64,000 bases of DNA, taken from Agelaius tricolor (Eukaryota > Chordata > Aves > Passeriformes > Icteridae). The stretch covers positions 78,015,001 through 78,079,000 of the forward strand of contig JALJCS010000002.1 of the NCBI GenBank assembly GCA_023055355.1, read 5' to 3'. The notes beneath the pieces are model-generated. The model was given only the letters and a program-made list of their open reading frames with translations. It ran no database searches and was not told where the DNA came from. Position 1 is the first letter of the stretch. The number at the start of each line of letters is the position of its first letter. Shown piece by piece: positions 13,388 to 26,000 of the stretch. A program made the translations under genes and the position numbers.

Positions 13388-13424
13388 CTTTTGTGGTTTA
13401 AGCCCAGCCAGCAGCCAAGCCCCA
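13388..13424 (-). mobile_element. Short fragment resembling the end of a second LTR family
   Basis: The stretch 'tgtggtttaagcccagcc' with 'agcagccaagcccc' resembles the reverse complement of the terminal part of another avian ERVL LTR family, the one at 53.3-53.9 kb. It abuts the plus-strand LTR of a different type that starts about 13,425. With only ~35 bp, the assignment is tentative. Confidence 0.4.
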
Positions 13425-13867
13425 GGCAGCAACCTGTGGGGAGCTGTTGCCTGTGGTGGAAGCCCCCACCCCCCCTCCCAGTGGAGCAGGGCAAAGACTC
13501 TTCTCTCTGAGTAGCAGCAGAAAAACATGTGGTGAACTGACCATAACACCCATTCCCTGTGTCCCTGCACTGCTGCTGGGGAGCAGGTAGAGTTGAGAAG
13601 GAAGGAGAAGTGAGGGAGAGGTGGGGTTTTTAAAGTCTAATTTTAGTTGTCATTATCCAGTTCTGATTTTGTTAACAAAAGACACAAGTAATATCTCTAA
13701 TTCTAGCCTGTCTTACCTGTGCTGGCATTTGGTGAGTGATCTCTCCCAGTCCTTATCTAAACTCATGAACTCTTTGCTATATTTTCTGTCCCCTTTTCAG
13801 CTATGGAGGGCAGTGAGAGAGTGGCTTTGTAGGATGCTGGGCTGCCAGCCAGGATCCACCCACTACA
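13425..13867 (+). mobile_element. ERVL-type LTR, 3' portion, plus strand
   Basis: The sequence follows the 3' half of a large LTR common in neoavian birds. Landmarks in order are 'cccagtggagcagggcaaag', 'gtggtgaactgacca' with 'cccattccctgtg', 'ggtttttaaagtctaatttt', 'tggtgagtgatctctccc' with 'cttatctaaactcatgaac', 'tttgctatattttctgtcc', and the end 'ctgccagccaggatccaccc' with 'actaca'. It ends in CA at 13867 as an LTR should. The 5' half is missing and no internal retroviral sequence follows. Short frames across it (for example 13621-13899) are incidental. Confidence 0.75.
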
Positions 13868-15840
13868 TGATTTTGGCAGATGGTCTTGTCTGTACCTAAA
13901 TTCAGGTAGAGGCATCTCTCAATAACTGGATCATCACACTAACCTTAAAACTGTTTTCTGAAGGGGATGATTAAATTCTTCTTCTCATCCTGTGGTGCTC
14001 TTCCTTCTAACAGGTGTCTGAGAACTGATACTTTTTTCCCTTAAATTTTCCCTGTCTGACAATGACTGAGGATAATCCCCAGTTTACAAATAGAGAAGGC
14101 AATGAGCCAAATCTCACCAATTCTTTACACTTGGTGATGTCCTTAATACTTGACTCCTCTCCTAGGGGTTCCACAAGCACTTCCCCACACAATCCGTGTC
14201 TCAGAGGGTGAAAAGCATCTGCAAACTACAGTTCAAGGCCTTCAGTCAGGCCCCAGGAGACAAAATATGAGACATTTGGAGATCAAAATAAGACTGGCTT
14301 TAGTGGCTTGCCTACTATCAAAAGGAGCTCTGTGAACCAGGCAGAATCAGCAGTCACTTCTTCCAGGTGAATGCATATCATTTGGAAGAAGGCTTGGCTT
14401 GCAATGCCATCTTATTCCATACTTTGCTTATAACTGAGGTGGTGAAACCATAAACTGCAGTGTCCTTCACACACACTACAAACCTGAATCATGATTACAC
14501 TGGTCACAACTCAACACTACATACTGGATAATTAATCCTAACCTATCTAAATCCTTATCAATTAATTCTAACCAAACTTAATCCTAACCTATTCTAATTT
14601 AGAGCTGTGTAGAATTATAATTTCCAAATTTAAGAGTTCAAGCATTAATTAAAAAAAGCCAGAACAGACAAATCTCACTGTGTGACACCCCACACAGACT
14701 TTTGGCAGTGTTTTGGAGAGGCATTAGGACTTTCAAAAAGTCCTGCATTAAAACACTGCTTCTTTCAAATCAGCCTATTATATATTCAGAATCTCTCACT
14801 GTGCAGTATCCGATTTTCTAAAATATATGTAGAGATTCTGTATGTAAGTTTTTAATTTATATAGAATTGCCTAATTGAGGAAATGTGAGCATTTTTAGTT
14901 GCTCTTAGCAGGCTTGGATTTAAGACTTTAAGGATTCACAGTCTTAAGAAAAAAGTCTCCCAAACCTTTCTGGTCATTTCTAAGATCTATTTAGAGACAA
15001 GTCACAGTGAGAATCATTTGAAATGGTCTCACCACAACCTCAAGTTACTCTCCTAAAATATCCCTCAAGTATTTTCTTTAAAGCTGGCCTCTAAGCCTCT
15101 GACCATAAGAATGCCTTTGAAGCTCCATAGCAGGAGCTGTGGAGTGTCTTGCTGGTGTTACTCAGAAATCCAGTAATTTGAGGAGCAGATCTTGAAAATA
15201 ACTCAGTAAAGCTCCAGACAGCTTCTTTGTTTTTTCCCAGTGCAGCTTTATCAGGCTTGTTTGTTGCTCATGGATTTTGCATGCTCTGTCTAGTTTTAGG
15301 ACTAGATGAAAGAGCTTGGGACAATTAATTATTTCAGGTGGTCCACAGAGATGCAGCAATACTTTCTTTCACCCAGTAGACCAGTTGTCATTATAGACAT
15401 TTCCCAGATCCCCTGAACAATACTGGATGACAGATAAGTTGCACCCACACAGCCTTCTGCTTAAAGATGCCAACACATAGTAGAGATGGTTAAATTTCTT
15501 TTCAGAATGTTCTTCATCAACCTATTAAGAGCTCCTGATAGAACTGGTAGAAAGCTATATAGACATGCAAAAGAGCAGGTATCTTGTCCAACAGGCAAAT
15601 TAATATGAGTCCCTGAGTCAAGAGTAACTCTGTACCAATAAATGGAATTCATTTGCTCTATGTATTGGTACATGGAGTTGGTTTGGTACCATGCAGGATC
15701 ATGTATAGTTTATAGGTGTCTGTCCTGCTCATCATGGTTTCCCTGGACAAAAAACATGTCCTGCAACAGGCTGACAAATATCTGAAGAAGTGGCAATAGA
15801 AAATGAATTGATAAAATGTTGGTTCTGATTCTTTTTGGGG
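13868..15840. other. Intergenic DNA, no supported gene
   Basis: Unremarkable sequence after the LTR. The region 14,510-14,600 has several repeats of a 'taatcctaacctat/taattctaacc' motif, a small local degenerate repeat. No exon-like frame was found. Confidence 0.5.
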
Positions 15841-15844
15841 AATC

Positions 15845-15980
15845 AAATCTGTCTCAAATGATGTTAACGTAAATTACTGTGGCAAATGTGACATCTCTGT
15901 CTGAGAGCATGTTAATGTAATTTACTATAGTGAATATCAAATCTCCATCTGCTAAAGCAATCTGTTAAAATTCACTAAGA
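15845..15980. repeat. Diverged tandem repeat, period about 48-53 bp
   Basis: Three related segments start with gttaacgtaaattact (15863), gttaatgtaatttacta (15911) and gttaaaattcactaa (15964). The spacers share 'caaatct' followed by '(a)tctg(c)t' elements. Spacing is 48 then 53 bp. The copies differ by several substitutions, so the duplication is old. Confidence 0.6.
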
Positions 15981-16600
15981 TTATTATCTTCAAAAGGAAG
16001 AGGTTTTTAATCTTTCAGGTTGTTGTTTTTAAGTTTCTTCCGATGGAAGTATTATCTAACATGTGATGCTGACAGACAGCCTTTGATTAAATTAAAAATG
16101 GAGTACGTCAATTCCTAGCTCTTACCAGATCACTGTAAAACAGCAGCTGGTAGAAAGTTTAGGCCAGAATTTCAATAGCCCAAAACATTTTAATTTCAGA
16201 CAGGACTTCTTCATGAGTGGTAGATAGACACCAGTGCTATGAGAGTAATATGATAAATTTTACATTTGCCTAAATTGCATCAACTTTTCACAAGTCTTTG
16301 CTTGTATCAGAGACCAGATACCAGGTACCTCAATAGGCTACACAAATATTAAAAAAAAAATTAGTGAAAGATTGCAATGGGTATTGCTATTTCATTATTA
16401 GAGTTATGCAGTGTTTAAAACATAAGGATAAATCTTGCAGGCCCTACCACTGTGGAAATCAGGAATAAAAAGTCTGAAATATGTCAAGAACCACATTTCT
16501 TTCCTGAGAGCAACTCAATCTGTGCTCATTATGCCTAATCTATAATAATATGGAAAGAAAGATTTTTGTAGCACTAACTGAAGAGACTTCAAAGCTGAGT

Positions 16601-16702
16601 CAAAAAGGACATAATGTAACTACACAAAATATTATAAAATTATATTTCAAAAAGGCATAATGTAACTACACAAAATATTATCAAATTATATTTCAAAAAG
16701 GC
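16601..16702. repeat. Tandem duplication, period 46-47 bp
   Basis: Unit 1 begins at 16601 and unit 2 at 16648, both starting caaaaagg and continuing through 'cataatgtaactacacaaa'. A partial third unit begins at 16694. The first two copies differ by only a base or two, so this is a recent local duplication. The unit is AT-rich and noncoding. Confidence 0.85.
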
Positions 16703-18464
16703 TTAAAATTAGTTAAAAAAAGGCAAATACTTAAATTCTGAAATTTTTTTTGAAAACAAATTTCACTTCAGATTTTTTTTATGCCAGCAACTAACAGGTA
16801 TCACAGATTAGAATGAGACTTTCAGGAGAAAAATATATAAGATGCAATAGCACATCAACAGTTTTGATTAAAATAGATTGCACTGATCAAAATTGCCAAG
16901 CATCCCACTTTTAGATGCCTATCCCCTGTTTGGCTTTGGATTTGGCTAGGATGGGTAGAGAGCACAGAGGGTCTCGAAGACTGAAGTCAGAGACTGCAAA
17001 GCTTTGCAGTTCCGGGGATGGAGAATGAAAATGCTAGGATCAGTAGGAAAAGAAACTAAGAGGTACCTACAATGGGAATGGAAGGTTTGCTTAATTTCCC
17101 TCTCCTCTTTCCCCTCAAAAGATGGCTTCCTTTACGGTAGTGACAAAGCACTTCACAAAGTGAGCTTTCAAAATGAGACATCCGAAATACTGACACCCCC
17201 TGTTCCAGCCTCCTTCTAACTGGATCCGGCTCTGGGCAGCATCTTCACTTTGGGGTATTGACACCTGCTGGCCGACATAAAAATAGCAAACTGTTTTTTT
17301 CTCAGGAACACCGTCCCAGAGATGGGTGCATATGGTTTCATGTTCTCTCTCTGCCATATGTTAGAAACTTTCTGATTCAAACTGGTTGCAAGTAAAAATC
17401 ATAATTTTAAAAATATCTTTAAAAAATATCTGGCTTGGATTTTGTTTTACTACAAATGCCAGGACACTGTGAACAAGGGAAACATTACCAAGTTCTCTCC
17501 AAATTCTCCAGAACGACATAAACAGCAAAATTAATCCTTAGGTTCTGATTTTCACGGATTCCAATAAATCCAAAGAAAATACTCCGAATTTTACTGGAAT
17601 ATAATCTGAAATGAAAGAAAAGGTCCATATACTGACTTTGATATTTCTGCTCTTCCTATGTTTATGAAAACCTTCACCTCTTCTTCAAATGTTTTATATT
17701 TATTGAGTTTTAGAATCTAAATGAATTACAACATCCTTTTAAACACAAGTTAAATGTTTTCAGTGAAAGGCTAGAGAGATTCATGAGGGAAAAACTACCA
17801 ACAGTCAGTAATTGCACAGGAATTACATTTGGCTAAATTTTAAGAAGTTTAGAATCTGAGATATCATCAGAGGAAATATTGATGTTATTTTGCTTTCACA
17901 CTTTGTACAAGTTTTCCTGGGCATCCTCTTGTGGTTATTCTCAATGGCAGGATTTGAGTTAAATTGCCTTTTGGTATGGCCCCATATGAACATTCTTGGC
18001 TACTGAAAAATATCTATTAACAAATAAAAGATAAATGCCATTACCAGTATCCTACATTTTGCACGTTTGGGCTTAAGGATATATTGATTCATATTCCTCT
18101 ATAATCCCACCAAAATCTGAAGTTCACAAGAATTTTCTCCTTAACTCTATGTCAAATAATCTCCCAGTAACTGTTATTCCAAATTCTAAAAATAAAGCTT
18201 TACACTAGATATCCTACTTTTGATAGTCACTTGCTTCTGTTTTGCAGACTGAATGTTAAATATTCAAAACAGTAAGACAAACACATCAAGGATGTAAATT
18301 CTGTTCTCATCTTTAATGTACATTAAATCCCTATACAAACGTCTTCATTTAAGAGACTGAAGAGTAAAATGGTTTAAATTAAATGCAGAATAATCCTTAG
18401 AGCATTGACACTGCTTTCATGATTTTCATAAATTTTCTTCAACATTTCTAAGTGTTCCTTTTAA
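16703..18464. other. Intergenic DNA, no supported gene
   Basis: AT-rich sequence with short incidental frames near 17,004-17,357 on both strands. No recognisable transposon or exon. Confidence 0.5.
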
Positions 18465-18513
18465 TAAAAAAAAAAAAAAACAAAAAAAAACAAAAAAAAA
18501 AAAAAAAAAAAAC
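18465..18513 (+). repeat. Interrupted poly-A tract
   Basis: About 49 bp of A with three C interruptions, preceded directly by TTTTAATAAA. It could be a decayed retroposed 3' end, but no gene-like sequence lies upstream and AATAAA is immediately adjacent rather than 10-30 bp before the A tract. A simple A-rich microsatellite is the safer reading. Confidence 0.8.
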
Positions 18514-21500
18514 AACTAAACCCTTAAGAATGTTACCTTTGTTTCTCTTGGTTTTTATTTTGGATAAACTATTGTATTCAGAGAATATAAAAGTTTATTA
18601 GCCATGTTGCTGAGGAAGACTGTAAGATGATTTTCATCATATTTTCACTGCAGGCGAGATGGAACTACTCATTTTCACCATTTCAGCTCACTTTATCTCA
18701 TCCAAACATACTGAGCTACTGCAAACTGAAATGTCATGATGTATGACTGAGGGACATTGCAGTGCAGTAAATTTTTAATGCCAGCTTTTTTACATTTAAA
18801 TTTATACAGAATTTTCTCCACCTCCTCTAGCATTAGCAGACTAGTTCTGTACTCTCTTTCATGAGAAGAAAGAGAAGGAATCATATTCATTCCTAGACAA
18901 TGAAAGGCAAGAATTGAAACATAGATCAGAATGAGGTAAAAGAGGAGATGAAAGACAAAGAAAATTTATTTTAACCCTTCATAAGTGATAATAAAATGTT
19001 TAAATAACCAAACAATGTAAATTCAGACTGTGAAAAAATATAAGTGTCTAGTTTTTCATTGTTAAAGACTCATAGTCTAAAATAGGACAGGACAAGCAAA
19101 AATCATCAGCATATAAGGAATATTAACAATGTGAGGGACAGAAGAATCCTAAGGAAGAATAGAGTGGTCAGGAGTGGTACACTGGCCATCAGCAACCAGA
19201 ACAATCAAAACCACTGTGTATTTTAGCAGACTTATGTAGGTGGAAGAAACATCATTTTAATACTCACAGGGATTGAATAAGTTTCTTCATCATCATCAAG
19301 AGGATCTGACCATAAAAATTCTCTTAAAAATAAATGAACAAATAAAGCCCAGAAACAAACTGATTCCTTGCAAGACAAAACACTGGCTTAGCAAAAATAA
19401 AGACATGAAGGGATGGCTGACTTTGAAAAATAAGCTCAAACATGGCATGTAATAAAAATTACTGCAAACCACTGTGACTGGAAAGATAAGTAGCAACTGA
19501 TATGAATGATTCTGATTATCATGATGGTCTTCTCACTTAATTGAATTTGTAATTCTTTTACCACATGGTTCAGAATATAGCACTGTTTCAACCCCGTCAA
19601 TGGTGTCAGGTTCCAGGTCTTGCTGAAAACGACCAGAATTGTCAGAAGGGAGCTAAGGGGAAGTAAATGCATAACCATGACATCTGGGGAGTTAGCTGAA
19701 TTTTCAGTCTGGTGTTAGAAATTCTCTGAACAGCCAAATGCTCTCAGTTATCTTTCCCTGCTTCTTAGCTGAACTGTTCTTGCAATAAATGGAAAGGAAT
19801 GGCATTTGGTTGTGTGTCATAGCTGGAACAATCCCAGATGATGCTTAAATATTCATTGCTTAAAAGAAAAGAGTTCTGGTAACACTGGATTTTTGCTAAT
19901 ATTTTTGTCATCCCTGTTACCCCTACTGAGACAAAGAAACAAGGAGTGAGAAGACATGAATTTAATATACTTATCTAATTCAAACTTGACATACCACTTG
20001 AAAGATGGTAGTTTTTCACCTCAGTTTGCAACATGTATTTCCACAACACATTTTCCAAAATTGGAGAATACTATTCCTTACATTATTCTTCATATTCCTA
20101 AGGATGATAGCAAGCAGCTGCACTGTTTGTAACTAAAAAGTCCTCAATATATGAAGTACTGAGTGAAAATTCACTGGTATAGAAGCAACTACATGAAAAA
20201 ATGCAAACTACTAACATCATACCTTAGGAAAATTCTGAATATATCAAGTTTTGCTAATGTTTATGGTCCACACCTTTGGTTTCCTATCTCCTGACAGATG
20301 TGCCCCCTCTTTCACATGCAGGCTTTTTTGGTGTTCAAAAGCTAGGTATCCCAGCCCTAAAGAAATACTAAATTTCAGCTGTCCCCATTAAATACATGGA
20401 TGTATGAGAAAAAAGCGCTGCCCACATGATATTTTAGCCCAGAACTTTCCTCTAGAGAGCAGGACACCTGAGATTTCCAGATAGCAGAGAGTTGTCACTA
20501 GACAAGTGAGGCTAGGCTACTCCAAAAGCCCCCAAAAGAATGATGTGGCTACCAAACTCTGTTCTCACAGGTACATGGAACTTTGTTTGGTAACTGCTTG
20601 GTTTAAAATGCATAAAATATCCTTAGGAGCAAGGAATTTGGAGTGGCTACAGACCTTTCCCCATTATGCACCCTAACATTAATGCAAAGGCATGTTCCCT
20701 CATGCATGCCTTCTTACACTGCCCCTTGAATCTTGTATTCCCAATGGCATAATGGTTCAGACTTTACAAAAGATGGGAAAACTACCATTTCTGCCTACCC
20801 TGTCTGTCCTGGTGCTCTTCTATAACACAGTAGATGTGCCTAGAACACACAGTACCAAGGAAGGTACAGACTTTAAAATGACTGTTTTGCTGGGTTTCAA
20901 GGACTCTCTTACATGCCAAGAATAATATCACTTTGGTTTGGATTAAAGGAGCCAGGGATGATCCAGACAGTCTTGCCCAAATACATTTCCTCTGTAATGA
21001 AATTCAAGTAAGGCAGAATTTCAGCAAGGTCCTAGAGTGTGACACAAGCTGTTGGCCTATTCAGGCACCGGGCCCTTGGCATGTGCTTGTGAGTCTCAGG
21101 GTAGATCCTGTGAAGGCATGTGCATCACAGTACCTAAATATCTTTTTATATCCAGAACTTCTGAAACATTAACCAATATCTACTTACCTGTATTATCAAG
21201 GTGATTTAAAAATATAAATTTTTAACTGTTCTGTCCCATAATATACTCTGAAATATCTTGTTTCAGCAGTTCAATATTTTACAACTTGGTTTTAATTACC
21301 CTTGGATTCTAATTTTCATATCTTCTCTAATGTTAATAATTTGAGGAGACACAAGTCTGCCAGAGGGGAGAAAAGAAAATAATGCATTTACAAATGCAAT
21401 AATAAAAGATCTTATAAATCAAGAAGGGTCCTGTGTTTAATTTGTATTTTGTGTTTGATTGTTCGCTTGTCTGCATGCAGGCTTTGTTTTTTACCTTTCT

Positions 21501-22894
21501 GAATTTCCAAGAGGATTTTGTTAATATACACATTGACATTTTGCAAATAATATAGGGAGAAAGGGGGAAACACCTAATCAGTTCAATATAAATTTCCATC
21601 ACTTAAAATGTCACATGCATCCCACAAAACATATATCTTAAAATGAAGGTTGCTAGTCTATATTGATGATGTGAGATGTGATACAACAACCATCTATAAG
21701 CCTAATTTGCAGAATATGGGTTTAAAGCACTATTTATGTCTTCCTTGATAAAATACACCACTTTGTGAAAGAGAAGATTTTTGAAGAATTTTGCATGTTG
21801 TAAGGTAGTGAAGAGGAATGTAAAGTTTACTTCTGATGTTTTGGTGGGTTAAGACAACTAACCTATTTTGCAAAACAGTATAAAGAGATTCCTGATGGCC
21901 TTTGCCATGTAGCTCTAGGCTTTGAGAGTGTCACAGGAGGCAAAGTTCAGTATTCACAATATGGCTGCATGTACCTCTAGCTATGAGTCACTGAAAAATT
22001 GCACAAAATCTGCGTGTGAAGATTTGGGATAATTTTTTCTACTACAAGGAAGTTTTACTTAGAGTGGAACTTTACCTTTTTTGTGTTCAGACACCACACA
22101 AACCCTTATACCTCTAGCTATAATATTTTAGTGGTTTTGAACTCTGGTTAAATTAAGTGGTTTAACCAGTATATTTGATCTTTCTTTGCAAATTATGTAG
22201 GGCAGAATTATGATTATGTAATTTTCTTGGATAAGTATTTCATACTTTTACACAGCTGGATCTAAAGTCATTCCTCCCTCTGAACTCCCTGGATAAACAA
22301 CATTTGGCTTCCTGGCAACCTCATTTGCCCTCATTCATTCAGAGGAATTACTGCAATTCAGTTTTAAAACAGTATGATTTGAAATTATAAAAAATATTTC
22401 TGTTGTGGATGTACAATTTCTGTACTGCAAAATTCTTTCACTATGCAGTAAAAACAGGCAGGAAGAGATACTATATGTAACCTATTCCATTAATTTCTCT
22501 CCTGCTCCTTACCTTCAGTTAGAGGAAGTTGGAAGCATACCCAGAAAAAAAAAAAAAAGAAAGCAACATCCCTTGCACTTTGCGCATAACAGAACCTTTT
22601 GGACGGATACAGAGAAGTGACAGTGAAATGAGCTCAGAAGGGGCCAGACAGATGGGCAGTGGGCTGAAGTCCGTGGCATGCAGAGTGAAGCTGAGAGCCA
22701 GGTTTATTCAGTTTTCAGGAGAAGGCAAATGGTGTCCTAGCTAGAGATGCTGCCCAACAAGGCAGCAGGACAAGAGAGTGTGACAGTCCTTGGTGTTGCA
22801 CAGCAGAAGGTGGTGAGTGATAGACACAGGTATTGGGAAAAAATCACAATGTAGGTGATCAGCCACAAGAACAGCTTACCCAGCTGATTAATGT
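18514..22894. other. Intergenic DNA, no supported gene
   Basis: About 4.4 kb without recognisable exons. Two consecutive plus-strand frames of 77 and 79 codons (20692-20925, 20933-21172) are unrelated to any family I know and lack splice context. A short A/G run lies near 22,544-22,562. Confidence 0.5.
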
Positions 22895-23019
22895 TCCTCT
22901 TTGAAGGCATTCAAAACTTGACTGGACAAGGTCATGAGCAAATGCCTTAGGCCATCCTGGGTTTGTGTAGGGATTGAATGAGACAACCTAAAGAAGCTCC
23001 ATAGTTATTCTATAATTCC
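22895..23019 (+). mobile_element. CR1 LINE 3' fragment, diverged
   Basis: The order 'aaggcattcaaaacttgact', 'ggacaaggtcatgagcaa', 'ggattgaatgagacaacct' and a tail 'attctataattcc' matches the 3' end of avian CR1 subfamilies that read '...ttggactagatgacctc...attctatgattct'. It is heavily diverged and truncated, which suggests an old copy. Confidence 0.65.
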
Positions 23020-26000
23020 AGTTTTTGAGCAAGCTACTCTATCTGAAACAGCTGTGTTTTAACTACATGGATGTGCTAGACAACACCTACTGGACAGAGC
23101 AGGTCCCTCACCGTGAACATTAGAGTCAGTTTGGGGTTCTGCACATGACTTCAGCAAAAGCAGACCCTAGTTTCTGTTCCAAATAGTTGCATTTATTCAT
23201 TGACACAAATTTACAACTTCTGAGACGCTCATAAAGAAATGCTTGAAGTTGTTTACTAACTGTTCTACTTGATTTAAGGCATATGCAAGAGCAAAGTAAT
23301 CCAAATTCAAGAGACTTGAAATTGCTGTTAATCTCTCTCCGTGATGAAATAGTTTTTTTCATCTCAAAACTCATTTAATAGCTTTGCTTTTCTGTCCTGC
23401 ATTTGCCTCCATCCCTACACTTAATTTTTTTTCCATGTTTTTTCTCTGACACTTCAAAGAAGGAAAATAGAGCATGAAGTAGAAATGAGAATAAGTTTTG
23501 CTTTGGTACCTACATTTTTAAAAAAAGAACTAGTACAGAATTTCATTGTTTCCATGGCTGCTACTATCCTACTGAGATCAATACCTCAAGTGAACTCTTA
23601 TAGAAACTCCAAAAAATAGTCAAACACATGAGTCTGTGTACTTCTAAGTCTGAGTTTACAACATTTGCTATTGCATTACTTGGGTTCTGTGTTGCCATTA
23701 TTTTATACAGATATGCCTCAAACCTCACTCAGACTTAAAATGACTCTGTCAAGATGCACAGAATTTAGAAGCTCATGTTTTTATGTCACTCTTTTACATC
23801 TTTTTGAAGTCCTTCACTCCACTGAGATATAAAAAAGAGCAAAAAATTTAGATTGTAATGACACAAAAAGATCAGAATTCCTCCCAACAAATATACACCA
23901 GGCAGTGAAGGAGAACAAAAATATGTGCATAACCAGCACAGAAGCATTCCCCCGACATGTTGTCTGATGATCAGAAACAGTATCAGTTTAGATGGAGTCA
24001 GTTGTTGCAGCACCTATACTTCAGTGAAAATACAACCAATTGTTTTAGGAAGAGGGGAAAAGTGACATGGTTACACTGTGGCATTGCACCCCCATGTAAG
24101 GAGCATCCACTTTGTTTCAATAGATTTCCAAAGTAATGTGTACATAAAGGTCATCCCTCTCCAGAGTAGGCTGCCACTCTAAGAGACTGAGGAAAATCTG
24201 TATTCTCCCTGTTTCTCAGTGTAAAATATGAACACATTAAGTCCTCTAGAATTTATAAAATCAAGCAATATTTCATGCATGTATTTGGACAGTTTAATTC
24301 AAAGTCAGCTTTTGTTTCAGCTTAGTACTATTTTCTGTCTGAAGATGTTAATAAATAAGGCATCTCTGAATGTGTTAATGACATTTTAAAGAGGCAGCTA
24401 ATTTGTTTCTGGTTCACTGAATCATATTTGTTTGAAATTTGCATTTCGCAATTTCACATTAGTTCCCTAAAAATGATACTTTAAGAATATCTTTGTAAAC
24501 ATTTTCTCACTACTGCTAAACATCATAACTTCTTGGCATTTATACACAAACACAGGTGTAACGAAGAGTAGAGCTCTGACTAGGCAACTACTGTACTGCT
24601 GCCAAGGACATAGTAGAAACCAGATGAGGTGGAGCTTTTTGACACCAGGTGAACAAGTGTGCCTGATGGGTGCACATCCAAAGGAACATCCAAGGCAGAA
24701 GATTGCAATTGTCTCTGCATTCCTGTTTCCTGTGGCAAGACCTGCTAAATTTTACTGCTTTCAATAACTTATCTAGCCTAATTCCATCATAGATATTCTG
24801 AGTATTGCTACATTGCTGTGGACAGAGCCCAGCTTACTGGGTTTTCTGCAGCTGGACAATGTGTTACTGGGGTAGGAACAAGAAAATTCAGTTTTAAGGA
24901 TGAAAGTTTTACTACTGTTTCTATGCACTCAAACCTATTTCTGTACTGTGCAGAGCTTAGGCAGAAGAACCTGACAGCAAATAGAACATTAAATACTTTT
25001 CTAGTGATAACTGAATTTTTTATAATGACAAACCAGAAATATAAAGATTTTTTCAGATGAGGAAGCAGAGCAATTACCCAATTCACATAACACAAGGAAT
25101 ACTGAGAAACCCATCTGAAACTCTGAATACTGAGGTACACAATTTAAATGCAAGACTACTACTCTTCTCACATTAAAAAATGGTGATAACCATCTTTCAA
25201 AGAGACTTACTGGAGAGACCAAGGGAAAGCTGTCTCCAATCTTAGCAGGACTATTTTTTTCCTGATCTTATATTCTATTTCACTAAAATAAATGAGAAAA
25301 CTTTTTATGTCTACTTGCCATCCTTTGAATCTCAGTACACAGGGCTGCACATCTCACCTTTAAATTCTCTGAACACTAGAAACTCAAACCTCTAATAACT
25401 GCCTTTTGTCAGTGTCATTTTCAGAATGTGACCAAGGTATTTATTCTATTGACTGCACTCTTTGAAGTGCATAGAGAGATATCCTGCAGAGACTAAAGTA
25501 GCTATATGTACTTCCCATGGGTAAAACTTCTGTCATCTTTCTCGTATTGCCACTAACTGGCCTGATTACCCTCACAATGGAGCCAATTTTGCACTGGAAC
25601 TATTCCACTATCTTCAAAGAAGGTTGTCTTCATTTAAATTTAATCTGAGAAGGAGTGTCAGGCTCCAAATATGATTTAATCCACAGAAAATCATAAGAAA
25701 GTTGAAGTGAGTCTGTTTAAAACTTAAGCTATTTGACTCCATCTCTTTTAAAAGAAAAAAAAATCTTCTAGCACTGAAGAAGCAAAGTCAAGAGTTTTAC
25801 CCATCATAACCATTTGAGTTATAAATGCTGATTTCTCCACCCTATACTCCAATGTTACTAAGTTCCTCCAGTTTTCTCCTTTTTTACTTTACTTCAAGGG
25901 AAATGAATTTAGCACTGAAAAAAAATTGTATTTTTCAGGCTCGAGGTCTCAAACACAAAGCATTTTGAACACTCAACAGAAATTCTCTAGAGTTATAACA

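Noticed and set aside
18200..18513. Processed pseudogene ending in poly-A.
   Set aside because: AATAAA touches the A tract directly, no coding remnant or target duplication was found upstream, and processed pseudogenes are rare in birds.
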